The position numbers were made by a program, and so were the translations under genes. The notes under the pieces are model-generated. The model was not told the origin of the DNA and did no database searches. It saw only the letters and a program-made list of their open reading frames with translations. From Deltaproteobacteria bacterium (GTDB lineage Bacteria > Desulfobacterota > Desulfobacteria > Desulfobacterales > JAFDCJ01): a stretch of DNA of 8,034 nt. Below are positions 6,531-8,034 of this stretch, piece after piece (within the stretch, counting starts at the first letter, position 1; the number at the start of each line of letters is the position of its first letter). Location of the stretch: positions 1-8,034 of the forward strand of contig JAJRVC010000010.1 of the NCBI GenBank assembly GCA_024277475.1. Reading direction: 5' to 3'.

Positions 6531-7211
6531 ATGATCGTTGCCAAAAGAAAACCTTTTGAAGAAATAAAGAATTCGCTCAAGGACTACAAGAAAATCCTTA
6601 ACGTGGGGTGCGGAACCTGTGTGGCGGTATGCCTTGCAGGCGGTGAAAAGGAGGTCGATGTTTTAAACGCTGAATTGGATATGGCTCGCAGGCTTGAGGA
6701 CAATCCCATCGATCTGGCCGCCAGGACGGTTGAAAGACAGTGTGACCGGGAATATCTGGCGGAGCTGGATGATGTGGTCAAAGATTATGATGCCATCCTG
6801 TCAATGGCCTGCGGTGTCGGCATTCAGTTTCTGGCGGAAAGATTTCCGGATATTCCTGTTTTTCCCGCAGTGGACACGTCAGGTCTGGCAGTGAACCAGG
6901 CGGTGGGATGGTATGAAGAAAGGTGCCGCTCATGCAGCAGTTGCGTACTCGGGCTCACTGGAGGAATTTGTCCGGTCACCATGTGCGCCAAGGGCCTTTA
7001 TAACGGACCCTGTGGCGGAACCAATCAGGGCAGTTGTGAAATCAATACGGAACAGCCCTGCGCCTGGTATCTGATCTATGAAAGGCTAGAAAGACAGGGA
7101 CGATTGGACTGTATCCTGGAGATTACCCCGGCGGTGGACTGGCACAACCAGATTCCGCGAACCCTGGTTCAACCCGGATATAAAAAGCCGGAACAGACGG
7201 CGGAAAAGTGA
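6531..7211 (+). CDS. metV: MetV, cysteine-rich partner subunit of methylene-THF reductase
   Basis: Accessory subunit of the MetV-MetF type 5,10-methylene-tetrahydrofolate reductase in the methyl branch of the Wood-Ljungdahl pathway; cytoplasmic. The 226 residues match the usual length of about 200-230. Cysteine groups are C27/C30/C34 (GCGTCVAVC) and the C-terminal zinc-finger-like (MTHFR_C) part: C132/C135/C138 (RCRSCSSC), C147, C152, C161 (GPCGGTNQG), C169 and C176. Such subunits bind iron-sulfur clusters and/or zinc and pass electrons to the flavin of MetF. It starts with a perfect Shine-Dalgarno sequence and lies 15 bases after the HdrD-like gene and 28 bases before the chosen metF start. 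The adjacency of Hdr genes, metV and metF matches clusters of acetogens and sulfate reducers. It ends in a normal TGA: continuing would add only about 15 unrelated residues. Confidence 0.92.
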   Translation: MIVAKRKPFEEIKNSLKDYKKILNVGCGTCVAVCLAGGEKEVDVLNAELDMARRLEDNPIDLAARTVERQCDREYLAELDDVVKDYDAILSMACGVGIQFLAERFPDIPVFPAVDTSGLAVNQAVGWYEERCRSCSSCVLGLTGGICPVTMCAKGLYNGPCGGTNQGSCEINTEQPCAWYLIYERLERQGRLDCILEITPAVDWHNQIPRTLVQPGYKKPEQTAEK

Positions 7212-7226
7212 ACTGATGCAAATTAT

Positions 7227-7232
7227 AAAGGA
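7227..7232 (+). promoter_or_regulatory. Ribosome binding site deciding the metF start
   Basis: AAAGGA at 7227-7232 lies seven bases before the ATG at 7240. In-frame ATGs also occur at 7216, with no good site upstream, and 7234, only one base after the AAAGGA. The spacing favours 7240. Confidence 0.55.
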
Positions 7233-7239
7233 AATGGAA

Positions 7240-8034
7240 ATGAAATCAGGCAGTAATCTGGAGAAGGTGTTGAAGGCAGGCCATTTTGCATTTACCGGTG
7301 AATTGGGGCCGCCGCGGGGAACCAGTGTCGGTGAGGTGAGGGAAAAGGCTTCTCATCTGAAAGGAAAAGTGGATGCGGTCAATATCACGGACAACCAGAC
7401 CTCCGTGGTGCGTATGTCAAGCTGGGCTGCTTCTCTGATTTTGCTACAGGAAGGTCTGGAACCAAATTTCCAGATGGTTTGCCGTGACCGCAACCGTCTG
7501 GCTATGCAAGCCGATATCCTGGGTGTCTATGCGCATGGTATTCGAAATATGCTGTGTCTTTCAGGCGACCATCAGCAATTTGGCGATCATCCCACTGCCA
7601 AGGGTGTCTTTGATATCGATTCCATGCAGCTGATCAGCATGGTCAGGGGTATGCGGGATGAAGGCAAATTCATGAGCGGCGGGGACATCGAAGAACCGCC
7701 CCGGATTTTTATCGGTGCGGCCGCCAACCCCTTTGCAGAACCCTTTGACTGGCGGGTGTACCGCCTGGCGAAAAAAGTCAAAGCCGGGGTGGATTTTATT
7801 CAGACCCAGTGTATTTACAATATGGATAAATTTCGCAAATGGGTCAAACAGGCCAATGACATGGGTCTGACGGAAAAAGTTTATATCCTGGCGGGTGTTA
7901 CGCCCATGAAAAGTGTTGGTATGGCCAGGTACATGAAGGCCAAAGTTCCGGGAATGGATGTACCCGATGAGGTTATCAAAAGGCTGCAGGGCGCCGGTAA
8001 AGGCAAGGTCGCCGACGAAGGCATAAAGATGGCC
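7240..8034 (+). CDS. metF: Methylene-tetrahydrofolate reductase, MetF (3' partial)
   Basis: Flavoprotein interconverting 5,10-methylene-THF and 5-methyl-THF, the methyl-branch reduction of the Wood-Ljungdahl pathway, run backwards when acetate or other substrates are oxidised. 265 residues are present and the frame is open at the window end; full-length MetF is about 290-310 residues, so a short C-terminal piece is missing. The TIM-barrel start FTGELGPPRG holds Glu21, the likely counterpart of the catalytic acid. Asp110 in MLCLSGDH corresponds to the FAD/folate-site Asp of LRGD in E. coli MetF. VCRDRNR and FIQTQCIYN are also typical of the family. Start 7240 is chosen by its Shine-Dalgarno spacing; 7216 would add eight residues. 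It follows metV directly. MetF enzymes paired with MetV usually do not take electrons directly from NAD(P)H but through partner subunits; here the upstream Hdr/MvhD proteins are the obvious candidates. Confidence 0.93.
   Translation, partial: MKSGSNLEKVLKAGHFAFTGELGPPRGTSVGEVREKASHLKGKVDAVNITDNQTSVVRMSSWAASLILLQEGLEPNFQMVCRDRNRLAMQADILGVYAHGIRNMLCLSGDHQQFGDHPTAKGVFDIDSMQLISMVRGMRDEGKFMSGGDIEEPPRIFIGAAANPFAEPFDWRVYRLAKKVKAGVDFIQTQCIYNMDKFRKWVKQANDMGLTEKVYILAGVTPMKSVGMARYMKAKVPGMDVPDEVIKRLQGAGKGKVADEGIKMA

Noticed and set aside
7209..7211. Fourth selenocysteine at the metV TGA
   Set aside because: MetV already has full length; reading on gives about 15 residues with no family match before the next stop, and metF begins at once.

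Overview
The window looks like chromosomal DNA from a strictly anaerobic, Wood-Ljungdahl-pathway bacterium. A sulfate reducer or syntroph of the Desulfobacterota (Desulfobacterales-like) fits best. This is an inference from gene content: HdrA with a GltD-type insert, MvhD, an HdrC/HdrD-like protein, and MetV plus MetF. All genes are on the + strand. No phylogenetic search was possible.

Layout: (1) 1-4405, a very large HdrA-type flavoprotein, open at its 5' end. (2) 4406-4745, a 340-base non-coding gap with a palindrome, a striking 7-base-periodic GG repeat and an AT-rich leader with a possible promoter. (3) 4746-5180, mvhD. (4) 5196-6515, an HdrC-HdrD-like iron-sulfur protein. (5) 6531-7211, metV. 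(6) 7240 to the window end, metF, open at its 3' end. Genes 3 to 6 are separated by 15-28 bases, each with its own Shine-Dalgarno sequence, and look like one operon.

The main result is that three of the proteins carry an in-frame TGA exactly where their families carry a conserved cysteine: HdrA (155-157), MvhD (4794-4796) and the HdrD-like protein (5925-5927). In each case the homologous protein sequence continues in the same frame after the TGA. In each case a stem-loop with a GG-containing apical loop lies 21-24 bases downstream, as expected for a bacterial SECIS element. Two of these hairpins share the core CCTGGCAGG. I therefore read all three as selenocysteine codons and give full-length reading frames. 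A standard gene caller would start hdrA late, cut 27 residues from MvhD and split the HdrD-like gene in two.

Together the genes encode a probable methylene-tetrahydrofolate reductase complex: MetF (flavin catalytic subunit), MetV (its cysteine-rich partner), and an Hdr/MvhD electron-transfer module. The known parallel is the MetVF-HdrABC-MvhD set of acetogens such as Moorella. The GltD-like insert in HdrA offers an NAD(P)H site, so the complex may exchange electrons between NAD(P)H, ferredoxin and the methylene/methyl-THF couple. The unusual point is a selenium-dependent electron path spread over three subunits of one complex.
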